Assembly (NCBI GenBank): GCA_945486445.1
Contig: CALYTD010000015.1
Span: 1-10,597, forward strand
Origin: an uncultured Prevotellaceae bacterium
Lineage (GTDB): Bacteria > Bacteroidota > Bacteroidia > Bacteroidales > Bacteroidaceae
DNA: 10,597 nt
Direction: 5' to 3'
Position 1 is the first letter of the stretch. Each line of letters opens with the position of its first letter. Below the pieces are notes generated by a model. That model was not told where the DNA came from. It worked only from the letters and a program-made list of their open reading frames with translations, and did no database searches. A program made the translations under genes and the position numbers. Shown piece after piece: positions 1-7,130 of the stretch.

Positions 1-773
1 TCTAATCCCGTCATTACTATCACGATGAAAGCACCTGAGAGAATGGCTATCCAGCCGCCATTACCCGCTGTATCGAGGGGGATGTCCTGCTGTGTGAACA
101 CTGATGCGAACGCCTCTTGCACTGCCTCCCACCCAATGAGGTGCGGATTGAGCGCAATAGAGACATTATATATAATAAGGATGAGTGCAGCAAACATACA
201 GAGTGTCTGCAACGTGTCCGTCCATACAAGTGTCTTTATGCCGCCCCTGCGGGTATATATCCATATTAATGACACCATAACGATGACGGTAAGAGGAAAG
301 ATGAGGGTAGATAATGCCTGCTCCTGCACCTGTGGCAGGGTTGTCTGTGCAAGACTTTGGCTGATGATGTAACAGGGAACATAGAACCTTGCCGCTGCTC
401 CTGTCATCTTGGAAAGGAGGAAAAACGTTGCTCCCGTCTTGTAAGCCTCTACTCCAAGCGGTTTGAGGAGGCTGTAAATGGTAGTAAGGTTGAGCTTATA
501 ATATACGGGAAGCAGTACGAAAGCAACGGCAAGATAGCCGAAGATGAAACCGAAACAGGTGTAAAGATATGACATACCCGTGTGTATCACCATGCCAGGA
601 ACACTGACAAAGGTGATGCCAGAGATGCTTGCACCTATCATTCCAAATGCTACAAGATACCACGGAGACTGCCTTTCGCCACGGAAGAACATGTTGTTAT
701 TGCTCCTTGGCGCAGTAAGTCTGCCAACGCCAAGGAGCAACAAGAAATAGATTATTATTACAGTGATGAACAT
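1..773 (-). CDS. Sodium:solute symporter (SSF family), N-terminal part, cut by window edge
   Basis: This reading frame is open from an ATG at 773 down to base 1 with no stop, giving 257 residues of a longer protein (SSF members usually have about 450-600). SSF proteins are inner-membrane carriers that couple Na+ entry to uptake of a sugar, acid or other solute. The fragment is strongly hydrophobic: helices at about residues 1-17, 37-62, 68-91, 115-140, 155-173, 186-205 and 240-257. The classical SSF signature is visible at about 178-190, GGIKTLVWTDTLQ, and the early GASISGITFVSVPG stretch (47-60) fits the unwound first core helix that lines the Na+ and substrate sites. The start is the first ATG after an in-frame stop at 801-803; there is no clear ribosome binding site, as is usual in this phylum. 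The substrate cannot be read from this part. The upstream gene on the same strand is a secreted GH43-like glycosidase, so a sugar is a reasonable guess only. Confidence 0.88.
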   Translation of the reverse strand, partial: MFITVIIIYFLLLLGVGRLTAPRSNNNMFFRGERQSPWYLVAFGMIGASISGITFVSVPGMVIHTGMSYLYTCFGFIFGYLAVAFVLLPVYYKLNLTTIYSLLKPLGVEAYKTGATFFLLSKMTGAAARFYVPCYIISQSLAQTTLPQVQEQALSTLIFPLTVIVMVSLIWIYTRRGGIKTLVWTDTLQTLCMFAALILIIYNVSIALNPHLIGWEAVQEAFASVFTQQDIPLDTAGNGGWIAILSGAFIVIVMTGL

Positions 774-1131
774 GAGTGACCAACTTTCAGTTATGGGTGA
801 TTAGTGATTTATTTTCTGTTTTGAACTATGAGTTATAAGTTGTAAGCACTTCACTAATCGCACAGCACGCAATTACGCTTGCAAAAAAATGTTCACTCAT
901 AACTCATCACTTAACAACTAAACCTCCAAACAACTAAACTTGGTTGACCAGTTGATTGTGATTAGTGCCTGCAACCAAACAACTAAACCACCAAACAACT
1001 AAACTTGGTTGACCAATTGACTGTGATTAGTGCCTGCAACCAAACAACTAAACTTGGTTGACCAGTTGACTGTGATTAGTGCCTGCAACCAAACAACTAA
1101 ACCACCAAACAACTAAATCTCTAAATCGGTT
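774..1131. other. Gene-free 358-bp gap, mostly repeats
   Basis: Between the glycosidase stop and the symporter start there is no convincing gene. The right two thirds (911-1121) is a modular tandem array described separately. The left part (774-910) is AT-rich and carries an inverted pair of the 9-mer ATGAGTTAT (828-836 against 899-907) and an inverted pair of GATTAGTG (799-806 against 852-859). GATTAGTG recurs inside each long repeat unit (960-967, 1025-1032, 1074-1081), so the whole gap shares a small vocabulary of motifs. I found no good TAnnTTTG promoter for the symporter here, though one must lie in this gap if the gene is transcribed separately from the glycosidase. Confidence 0.7.
911..1121. 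repeat. Modular tandem repeat array of 16-bp and 33-bp units
   Basis: Seven copies of a 16-bp unit of type CAAACAACTAAACCAC start at 911 (degenerate), 927, 976, 992, 1041, 1090 and 1106. Three of them (927, 992, 1041) end in CTTG instead of CCAC/CCTC/TCTC, and exactly these three are followed by a 33-bp module (943-975, 1008-1040, 1057-1089). The array therefore reads 16, 49, 16, 49, 49, 16, 16 with no gaps. The three 49-bp units are nearly identical: units 1 and 3, and units 2 and 3, differ by one base each. The 33-bp module begins GTTG and ends CAAC. At the 49/49 junction this gives a 7-bp inverted repeat CAACCAA (1037-1043) and TTGGTTG (1054-1060) with a 10-nt loop. The role is unknown. 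Confidence 0.9.
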
Positions 1132-2190
1132 TTACTTCTTCCAGTTCTTCAATCTGTTATATTCCTTCTTGGTAATACGCATAAATGACCCATGCTGTGG
1201 AGCAGTAACACCCTGTATATCCTGTGGGTCAGAGAAGTTACGCATATACTTATCCGCCTTACATATACGGTAATGTCTGGGGCGTGAGGAGTATTCTATG
1301 TACGCAATGCGCCATCCTTCCTCACCATCTATCTGGAAAGCGGAGACACCTTCACACTTCTTCTTACCCTCAAAATTCACATAATCGTCCTCAACAGGCT
1401 CGCTCCATGGACCTTGAAGCGACTTGGCAGTAGCGGTAAAAAGGCCTGGTGTGCCGCCTTCTTTCTTTATCATCATGTGGAATAAGCCGTCAGCAGGCAC
1501 GTAGTTTATGTCTGCATCAATGGTGGCATAGCCCCAATCAAACAGCAGTTGTGGCTGTGTTATCTTGGTAAAACTCTTGTCTGCGTATGAATAATACATG
1601 CGATCGTACGCCTCCTCGGTACGGTTCCACATGGAATAATATATGAAATATCCTCCCTTTGTGCCATCCTTCCATTGGTATGTCTCGTCCCAGAATATCT
1701 GAGGAGCCCACACTCGGTTGACCTTCGACCAGTCTTTATAAACCGGTGTGATGGTCTTGTCATCGCCATCAGAGAATATACTTAGTCCTTTGCGGTAGTC
1801 AAAGGTGGTGGATTTCCAGTTTATCAGGTCGTCAGAGGTAAGCAAGTCTATGCCGTAGTTGTCCCAGTCAGACACTTTTCCTAGGCGTTTTGTCATGGAA
1901 TTCTTCATATCTGTTGTCACCATGAGATACCTTTTCTTGTCGTATGAGCGACAGATATAGGCATCTCTTGTGCCTCCTTCTATCCTTGCGAGCTCATAAC
2001 TGGAGAAGATGGAGTCACCACCTATGATGTCTTCATAATGCAGTCCGTCCTTACTTACAGCGAAAGCGGTCCACTGTCCCTTATCACTCATGTGGCAATA
2101 AAGATAGTATTTTCCTTTTTGTGGGTTCACAGCCTGACCAGCAAGAGTGATTGTGGCAAGGCAAAGAGTTGATAATAGTTGTTTAATCAT
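1132..2190 (-). CDS. Secreted GH43-like glycoside hydrolase (five-bladed beta-propeller)
   Basis: A 352-residue protein with a hydrophobic N-terminal signal peptide (about 1-20, ending LAGQA, a plausible signal peptidase I site), so it should act in the periplasm or outside the cell. The rest fits a single five-bladed propeller of the GH43 type, which hydrolyses arabinose-, xylose- or galactose-containing glycans. Three family landmarks are in order: GTRDAYI (73-79) with Asp76 as likely catalytic base, ATIDADINY (222-230) with Asp225 as likely pKa-modulating acid, and CEG (279-281) with Glu280 as likely general acid. WAPQIFWDE (161-169) matches the usual WAP block and APQHGSF (330-336) the C-terminal His region. 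The assignment rests on these motifs; subfamily and substrate are not determinable by eye. It lies 91 bp downstream of mfd and 358 bp upstream of the symporter. No Sus-type outer-membrane pair is in the window. No clear promoter was found in 2191-2281. Confidence 0.78.
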   Translation of the reverse strand: MIKQLLSTLCLATITLAGQAVNPQKGKYYLYCHMSDKGQWTAFAVSKDGLHYEDIIGGDSIFSSYELARIEGGTRDAYICRSYDKKRYLMVTTDMKNSMTKRLGKVSDWDNYGIDLLTSDDLINWKSTTFDYRKGLSIFSDGDDKTITPVYKDWSKVNRVWAPQIFWDETYQWKDGTKGGYFIYYSMWNRTEEAYDRMYYSYADKSFTKITQPQLLFDWGYATIDADINYVPADGLFHMMIKKEGGTPGLFTATAKSLQGPWSEPVEDDYVNFEGKKKCEGVSAFQIDGEEGWRIAYIEYSSRPRHYRICKADKYMRNFSDPQDIQGVTAPQHGSFMRITKKEYNRLKNWKK

Positions 2191-2281
2191 AACTGGTTTA
2201 GTGGTTTTGTTGATGGGTAATTGGTTATATTTTCTCTCTGATTATACTGCTCATAACAGTCACTTTGCTTTTCAAGGAGGC

Positions 2282-5200
2282 TCAGGCCTTGACCAATAAG
2301 TGGCTGAACAACTGCACAGCGGCCCTTACACTGGCGACGTTCTTTATGACAAGGCGGTTGTGTCCGCCTACGATCTTGAAGTCACAAAGGCGTGGATGCG
2401 CTGCAACATAGTTGAGAATGTCTCCGAAACGTTTGCTTTGGTAGAACACACTGCTTTGGTTTGCCACGAATTGCATTTGCATTTGGTGTTGCTTCAGTAT
2501 GAGTTTCTCGCAGCCGAGTTGCCTGCCCAGCCTGCGTAACAATACTACCTGCATCAGTTCCTCGCCCTCTCTTGGCACTGGTCCGAAGCGGTCCTCCATG
2601 CGTTTGCGGTATGCTTCAAGGTCAGCGTCAGTCTGTATGCTGTCCAGTTCACGGTAGAGGCTCATTCGTTCACTGCTTCCCGGCACGTAATAGTCGGGGA
2701 AATACATTTGTAAATCGCTCTCAACGTTGCAGTCATCAACGAAGTCTTCTCCTGTCAGTTCTTCTCCTTCCGCCAGTTGTTCGGCGTAAAGGTCTTGGAA
2801 TTCATCATTCTTTAACTCGTTTACCGCCTGCGAAAGAATCTTCTGGTAGGTCTCATATCCGAGGTCTTCCATGAATCCTGACTGTTCTGCTCCAAGCAGA
2901 TTACCTGCTCCGCGTATGTCAAGGTCTTGCATAGCGAGGCTGAATCCGGAGCCAAGGTCTGCGAAAGTCTCCAGTGCTTCCAGTCTTCTTCTGCTGTCGG
3001 CAGGCAGACTTGTCAGCGGTGGTGCGAGCAGATAGCAGAACGCTTTGCGGTTACTTCTTCCTACCCTACCCCTCATTTGGTGCAGGTCTGACAGTCCGAA
3101 GTGGTTTGCATCGTTAATGATTATGGTGTTAGCATTAGGTATGTCTATGCCGTTTTCTACTATTGTTGTTGAGAGTAGCAGGTCATAGTCGTGGTTTATG
3201 AAGCCCATTACCACGCGTTCAAGTTCTTCTGGCTTCATTTTTCCATGTCCTATGGCTATGCGGCAGTCTGGAACGTGGCGTTCTATGATGCGCTTTATGT
3301 TGTCAAGTGTTGCTATTCGGTTGCAGACGAAGTATATTTGCCCGTCTCTACTCATCTCGAAGTTTATGGCATCTGTTATCAGTTCTGCCGAGAATGTTGC
3401 CACTTGTGTGTCTATTGGCTGGCGGTTGGGTGGCGGAGTGCGCATTATGCTCATGTCTCTTGCGCCCATCAGGGAGAACTGTAAGGTCCTCGGTATTGGT
3501 GTGGCAGACATTGTCAGCGTATCGACATTGGTCTTCATCTGCCGCAATCGTTCCTTTGTTGTTACGCCAAACTTTTGTTCTTCGTCTATTATCAGCAGTC
3601 CGAGGTCATGCCATTTCACTGCTTTTGTCAGCATACGGTGTGTTCCTACGAGTATGTCTATCTTTCCTTCTTCCAGTCTTTGCAACACATCTTTTGCCTG
3701 TTTGGTTGTTCTTGCCCTTGAAAGGTAATCTACTGTCACGGGTAGCCCTGCGAGTCGTTTGGTGAATGTCTTGTAATGTTGGAAGGCGAGGACTGTTGTC
3801 GGCACGAGTACTGCTACTTGTTTTGAGTCACATGCGGCCTTGAAGGCTGCTCGTATGGCTACTTCTGTCTTGCCAAATCCTACGTCTCCGCATACTAACC
3901 GGTCCATCGGGCGTGCTGCTTCCATGTCATGCTTTACTTCCTGCGTGGCTTTCATCTGGTCGGGTGTGTCTTCGTATAGGAACGAGGCTTCCAGTTCGTG
4001 TTGCAGATAGGAGTCTTTTGTAAAGGGAAAGCCTTTTTCATGGCGTCGTCGGGCATAGAGTTTTATCAGGTCGCGGGCTATGTCCTTTATGCGTTTCTTT
4101 GCCTTTTCCTTCATGCGTTCCCACGCTCCGGTGCCGAGTGTGGATAGTCTTGGCGGCTCACCGCTATCGGCACGGCGATATTTGCTTATCTTATAGAGCG
4201 CATGGATGCTTACATCTACTTTGTCATTTTTTTGATATACTATGCGTATCACTTCTTGATAGCCGCTTGTTGTGGTGCCGTCGGCGTTGCGTGTCATTGT
4301 GGGCACTCGCACAAGTCCTGCAAATTTGCCTATTCCGAAGTCCACATGGACTATGTAGTCGCCTGGTTCCATCTCCTGCAACTCCTTCATCGTCAGGGCC
4401 ATCTTGCCTTTTTTCGCTGTTTGTGCCCGCAGTTGGTACTTGTGGAAACGCTCGAATATCTGGTGATCGGTAAAGGCTACGGCTTTCATCTCGTTGTCTG
4501 CATATCCTTCGTGCAGTGCTCCTTTTACGGGTGTCCATACGGGTTCCCCGCCGCCGGGGCGTGTTCCTGCCACGTTTTGCATTATTTCTCTCAGCCTTTC
4601 GTGTTGTTTTTCGCTGTCTGAGAGTATGTATATATGGTAGCCTTTGAGGCTATATTCCTCGAGTGTCTGTACGAGCAGGTCAAAGTTTTTGTGGAAAAGG
4701 GGCTGCGGTGTGCATGAGAATGTCACGTCACCTTCTGCTTGTTCTTTTATCTCTACTTGCTTGTAGGCTTGCAGGCTCTTCTCTATTCTTGTGGCGGTGC
4801 ATAGGTTCAGGCTTGCTGTCAGTTCTTTTATTATTTCTGCTTTTTCTACTTCTGTGGCGTATGCCGTGCGGTCTGAGAGTGCTTGTTGTGAGAATCCCTC
4901 CTTATATATATAGTCCACGGCGTCAGTGACATAGTGTATATCGCGCGTGATTATTATGCTGTCATCGGGCAGGAAGTCCGTGAATGGTATTTTCTCTGCC
5001 GTCATGCGTGCTATTTCTGGTACTATGGTGAGTGTGTCGTGCATGGTTATAGACAACTGGTCCTCTACGTTGAAGGTGCGCATGGTGTCTATTTCATCGC
5101 CAAAGAAGTCCAGTCTGTATGGCTGTTCTGAACTGTATGAATAGACATCGAGTATGCTTCCTCGTATGGCATACTGCCCTGGCTCATATACGTAATCTAC

Positions 5201-5707
5201 TTCCTTGAAGCCGAGTTCTCGCAGTTGCTTTGCGAGTTGTGCCATGTCCGTCTGCTGTCCCTTTGTCAGCGTGATGCGGTTGGTGTCCAGTTGCTGGCGT
5301 GATATTACGAGTTCTGCCAGTGCGGCGGGGTAAGTTACTATGAGGGGTGCTGCTCCTTGCTGCCCTGCCAGTGCTGTCAGCGTCTCTGTGCGCATTATCT
5401 CGCTTGCGGCATCGCGCTGCCCGAACTTCACCGCACGTTTGTATGACGAGGGGAACAGCAGCACCTCCTTACCGCCCATAATGTTACTGAGGTCCTGAAA
5501 GAGGTAGCCTGCCTCGTCTGCGTCACGCATTATGAAAAGCATACAGCGGCGCACCGTGCCGTGGGCAGCGGCGAAATACATGGACACGGCTGACTGCGCA
5601 AGACCGCCTACCACCGCCTTGCGTAACGTCTTTTTTCTCAACAACTGCGCCAGTGCCTTGGTTTGTGGCTGACGGGCGTAATGCGTTAAAAGTTCGCTCA
5701 GTAACAT
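2282..5707 (-). CDS. mfd: Transcription-repair coupling factor Mfd
   Basis: Mfd is a cytoplasmic ATP-driven DNA translocase that binds RNA polymerase stalled at a lesion, pushes it off the template and recruits UvrA for nucleotide excision repair. At 1141 residues it has full family length. Domains in order: UvrB-like N-terminal region (about 1-330); RNA polymerase-interacting CarD-like domain around EPGDYIVHVDFGIGKFAGL (447-465); superfamily 2 helicase core with Walker A GDVGFGKT (607-614), Walker B box DEEQ (708-711), motif III SAT (734-736) and motif VI HQMRGRVGRS (876-885); the relay region DLDIRGAGNLLG (928-939); and the C-terminal regulatory domain (about 990-1140). All key ATPase residues are present. 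The start MLLSELLTHYARQP fits the usual Mfd N-terminus. A -7-type promoter box lies only 9 bp upstream, implying a very short leader. The gene is divergent from the glycosyltransferase gene and 91 bp upstream of the glycosidase. Confidence 0.98.
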   Translation of the reverse strand: MLLSELLTHYARQPQTKALAQLLRKKTLRKAVVGGLAQSAVSMYFAAAHGTVRRCMLFIMRDADEAGYLFQDLSNIMGGKEVLLFPSSYKRAVKFGQRDAASEIMRTETLTALAGQQGAAPLIVTYPAALAELVISRQQLDTNRITLTKGQQTDMAQLAKQLRELGFKEVDYVYEPGQYAIRGSILDVYSYSSEQPYRLDFFGDEIDTMRTFNVEDQLSITMHDTLTIVPEIARMTAEKIPFTDFLPDDSIIITRDIHYVTDAVDYIYKEGFSQQALSDRTAYATEVEKAEIIKELTASLNLCTATRIEKSLQAYKQVEIKEQAEGDVTFSCTPQPLFHKNFDLLVQTLEEYSLKGYHIYILSDSEKQHERLREIMQNVAGTRPGGGEPVWTPVKGALHEGYADNEMKAVAFTDHQIFERFHKYQLRAQTAKKGKMALTMKELQEMEPGDYIVHVDFGIGKFAGLVRVPTMTRNADGTTTSGYQEVIRIVYQKNDKVDVSIHALYKISKYRRADSGEPPRLSTLGTGAWERMKEKAKKRIKDIARDLIKLYARRRHEKGFPFTKDSYLQHELEASFLYEDTPDQMKATQEVKHDMEAARPMDRLVCGDVGFGKTEVAIRAAFKAACDSKQVAVLVPTTVLAFQHYKTFTKRLAGLPVTVDYLSRARTTKQAKDVLQRLEEGKIDILVGTHRMLTKAVKWHDLGLLIIDEEQKFGVTTKERLRQMKTNVDTLTMSATPIPRTLQFSLMGARDMSIMRTPPPNRQPIDTQVATFSAELITDAINFEMSRDGQIYFVCNRIATLDNIKRIIERHVPDCRIAIGHGKMKPEELERVVMGFINHDYDLLLSTTIVENGIDIPNANTIIINDANHFGLSDLHQMRGRVGRSNRKAFCYLLAPPLTSLPADSRRRLEALETFADLGSGFSLAMQDLDIRGAGNLLGAEQSGFMEDLGYETYQKILSQAVNELKNDEFQDLYAEQLAEGEELTGEDFVDDCNVESDLQMYFPDYYVPGSSERMSLYRELDSIQTDADLEAYRKRMEDRFGPVPREGEELMQVVLLRRLGRQLGCEKLILKQHQMQMQFVANQSSVFYQSKRFGDILNYVAAHPRLCDFKIVGGHNRLVIKNVASVRAAVQLFSHLLVKA

Positions 5708-5716
5708 AAATCACTG

Positions 5717-5724
5717 CAAAAGTA
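5717..5724 (-). promoter_or_regulatory. Probable mfd promoter, -7 box TACTTTTG
   Basis: On the minus strand 5724 to 5717 reads TACTTTTG, a full match to the Bacteroidota -7 element TAnnTTTG. At the expected distance upstream (about 5744-5747) there is AAAG rather than TTTG, so the -33 element is missing or weak. The box ends 9 bp before the mfd ATG, so transcription would begin only a few bases before the start codon. Confidence 0.55.
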
Positions 5725-5744
5725 CAAAAAAATTCTATAATATC

Positions 5745-5775
5745 TTTGCTGTCTTAGGATTATTTCGTACTTTTG
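5745..5775 (+). promoter_or_regulatory. Bacteroidota-type promoter for the glycosyltransferase gene
   Basis: TTTG at 5745-5748 and TACTTTTG at 5768-5775 are separated by exactly 19 bp, matching the known Bacteroidota housekeeping consensus TTTG-N19-TAnnTTTG in both boxes and spacing. The expected transcript start is around 5780, giving a leader of roughly 20 nt before the ATG at 5803. The leader is A-rich with no Shine-Dalgarno site. Confidence 0.8.
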
Positions 5776-5802
5776 CAATACTAAAAAAACTAAAACACGG
5801 TC

Positions 5803-6552
5803 ATGCACACAAGCGATAGCATCATTATCATTCCTACATACAACGAGAAAGAGAACATTGAGAAGATTATCCGTGCCATTTTCTCGTTGGAAAAGCATTT
5901 TCACATACTCGTTATTGACGATGGTTCGCCTGACCACACGGCAGATATTGTGAAGCGTTTGATAGCCAGTGAGTTTGGCGGACAGCTCTTTATCGAGGAG
6001 CGTCAGGGCAAACTGGGCCTCGGAACGGCATATATAAAGGGTTTCAAGTGGGCGTTGGAACGTGACTATGAGTACATCTTCGAGATGGACGCAGACTTCA
6101 GTCACGACCCTAAGGACCTGCCTCGTCTCTATGCTGCGTGCGCTGAAGAGGGGTATGACCTTGCCATCGGCTCACGATACGTAAGCGGTGTGAACGTGGT
6201 GAACTGGCCCATAGGAAGGGTGCTGATGTCATATTTCGCTTCTAAGTACGTGCGATTAGTGACTGGTTTCAAGGTTCACGACACCACGGCGGGCTTCAAA
6301 TGCTACAAGCGCAGGGTGCTCTCCACCATTGAACTGGACAAGATACGCTTCAAGGGCTATGCCTTCCAGATAGAGATGAAGTTCACCGCCTACAAGATTG
6401 GCTTCAGCATAAAGGAGGTTCCGGTGATATTTGTCAACCGCCGGGAGGGTGTCAGCAAGATGAACGGCGGCATCTTTGGCGAGGCGTTCTTCGGAGTTAT
6501 GCGCCTGCGGCTGGACGGTTGGATAAGGAAATACCCCAAGATAGGGCGTTGA
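5803..6552 (+). CDS. Family 2 glycosyltransferase, polyprenol-phosphate mannose synthase type (DPM1-like)
   Basis: A 249-residue GT-A fold enzyme. DPM1-like proteins transfer a sugar, usually mannose from GDP-mannose, to a polyprenyl phosphate at the cytoplasmic face of the membrane; the lipid-linked sugar then feeds envelope or protein glycosylation. Visible motifs: IIIIPTYNE (7-15) at the nucleotide-binding start, VIDDGSPD (37-44), GLGTAYIKGF (72-81), the metal-binding DAD (96-98) followed by FSHDP, GSRY (123-126) and TTAGFKCYKR (161-170). These match the DPM1 branch closely. There are no C-terminal membrane helices, as in the short bacterial and yeast-independent DPM1 forms, so it is probably soluble or peripheral. 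It is the only plus-strand gene in the window, driven by a good promoter and apparently transcribed alone. A hairpin overlaps its stop codon. The exact sugar donor cannot be proven from sequence alone. Confidence 0.92.
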   Translation: MHTSDSIIIIPTYNEKENIEKIIRAIFSLEKHFHILVIDDGSPDHTADIVKRLIASEFGGQLFIEERQGKLGLGTAYIKGFKWALERDYEYIFEMDADFSHDPKDLPRLYAACAEEGYDLAIGSRYVSGVNVVNWPIGRVLMSYFASKYVRLVTGFKVHDTTAGFKCYKRRVLSTIELDKIRFKGYAFQIEMKFTAYKIGFSIKEVPVIFVNRREGVSKMNGGIFGEAFFGVMRLRLDGWIRKYPKIGR

Positions 6553-6567
6553 CAGCCACGCTGTCAA
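6549..6567 (+). repeat. Small hairpin overlapping the glycosyltransferase stop codon
   Basis: TTGACAGC (6549-6556) and GCTGTCAA (6560-6567) are perfect 8-bp arms around a CAC spacer, and the TGA stop (6550-6552) lies in the left arm. There is no T-run afterwards, so it is not a classical terminator; it could protect the 3' end of the mRNA. Confidence 0.55.
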
Positions 6568-6614
6568 GGGGTAACGGCGGCCTGTCACAAGGCAAGGGCT
6601 GAGGGATAGAAAAG

Positions 6615-6653
6615 TAATCGGGTGCTGATTGCGTCGCAATCAGCACCCGATTA
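6615..6653. terminator. Perfect 39-nt palindrome between convergent genes; possible terminator
   Basis: Arms 6615-6633 and 6635-6653 are perfectly complementary over 19 bp with a single central T (6634). The left arm begins TAATCGGGTGCTGATT. It lies in the gap between the convergent glycosyltransferase gene and the small gene at 6722-7018. Read on the minus strand the hairpin is followed by CTTTTC, a weak T-run, so it may end the minus-strand transcript; on the plus strand no T-run follows. A real loop would need the innermost pairs to open. Confidence 0.6.
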
Positions 6654-6704
6654 GCGTATTATCAGCACCTCTTTACCGGGTAATCAGCACCTGATTACCG
6701 CCAC
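6639..6704. repeat. Three-copy repeat with an exact 22-bp period (ATCAGCACC)
   Basis: ATCAGCACC occurs at 6639, 6661 and 6683, spaced exactly 22 bp. Its inverted copy GGTGCTGAT is at 6621-6629 in the left arm of the long palindrome. The third copy forms its own hairpin, GGTAATCAG (6679-6687) and CTGATTACC (6691-6699) around CAC. The parts after each 9-mer share CGATTA/TGATTACC-type endings, so the units are diverged copies of one palindromic element. Confidence 0.75.
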
Positions 6705-6721
6705 TGTGTGCATTAATGCCT

Positions 6722-7018
6722 TTACAGCATCCAGCGGTCATTCTCGTCAATGGTAAATTCTAACGGCAGTTGTTCTACCTGCGAGGAACACTCGTTGAGC
6801 TTGTACCAGCCACGAAGGTCCATCTTACACACCGCTCCACCGCTCCTACGGCTCTCGGCACGCAGCCATTCCGCCACAAGACGGTGTACTCTTGAGAGGC
6901 TCTGACGCTCGAAAAGCGTATTGGTAATGTTATAAACATTAAGGACAATCTTCCTTAACGGCATACCGTCAGGATAAGCCTCCCTCATTATCAGCAGTAT
7001 GTAACGCTCGTATTCCAT
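6722..7018 (-). CDS. Small unrecognised protein, possible winged-helix fold
   Basis: A 98-residue protein if started at the ATG at 7016-7018; a TTG three codons upstream (7025-7027) is also in frame but less likely. I do not recognise the family. The predicted pattern is helix (about 2-13), helix (PLRKIVLNVYNIT, 20-32), a longer helix with many Arg residues (SRVHRLVAEWLRAESRR, 42-58) and then two strands (AVCKMDLRGWYKLN, 62-75), which is the order of a winged helix-turn-helix; the tail 76-98 is acidic. No signal peptide or membrane segment is visible. It follows the H1-like gene on the same strand with a probable terminator between them, so it may need its own promoter or read-through. The long open frame and normal start support a real gene. 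A DNA-binding role is inference. Confidence 0.68.
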   Translation of the reverse strand: MEYERYILLIMREAYPDGMPLRKIVLNVYNITNTLFERQSLSRVHRLVAEWLRAESRRSGGAVCKMDLRGWYKLNECSSQVEQLPLEFTIDENDRWML

Positions 7019-7023
7019 ATATA

Positions 7024-7070
7024 ACAAAAAAAATGAAGGGTGAACAAATCAAGGAATGCTCACTCTTCAT
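7024..7070 (-). terminator. Rho-independent-type terminator after the H1-like gene
   Basis: On the minus strand, ATGAAGAGTGA (7070 to 7060) pairs with TCACCCTTCAT (7043 to 7033), 11 bp with one G-T pair and a 16-nt loop, and is followed at once by a run of about eight T (plus-strand A-run from 7026). It lies about 60 bp after the H1-like stop and just before the start of the next gene, so it probably uncouples the two. Confidence 0.7.
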
Positions 7071-7130
7071 CTTACCTTTTACAGGATATTAGTGTCTGTT
7101 CGACTGTTTGTTCCTAAAAGGTCAGCACTA

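Noticed and set aside
25..779. Small plus-strand open frames (25-372, 357-572, 582-779)
   Set aside because: They are antisense to the symporter gene, whose minus-strand frame is open throughout and carries clear SSF motifs.
911..1121. CRISPR-like array
   Set aside because: The pieces between repeats are themselves near-identical repeats, not unique spacers, unit sizes are 16 and 33 bp in changing order, and no cas gene is near.
1079..1273. Plus-strand 64-codon open frame starting in the repeat array
   Set aside because: Its first part is translated repeat and the rest is antisense to the end of the glycosidase gene.
2191..2281. Possible sigma70-like promoter for the glycosidase (TTGAAA and TATAAT on the minus strand)
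   Set aside because: The spacing is 23 bp, too long for a standard -35/-10 pair, and no TAnnTTTG box is present.
2272..2292. TCAAGG/CCTTGA hairpin at the mfd stop as a terminator
   Set aside because: Only 6 bp long and followed on the minus strand by AAAAGC, not a T-run.
3191..4621. Plus-strand open frames up to 176 codons inside mfd
   Set aside because: They are antisense shadows of a fully intact mfd, have Cys/Ser/Leu-rich improbable compositions and no family features.
5698..6639. Minus-strand open frames of 135 and 127 codons over the glycosyltransferase
   Set aside because: They overlap a plus-strand gene with intact catalytic motifs and a matching promoter; no features of their own.
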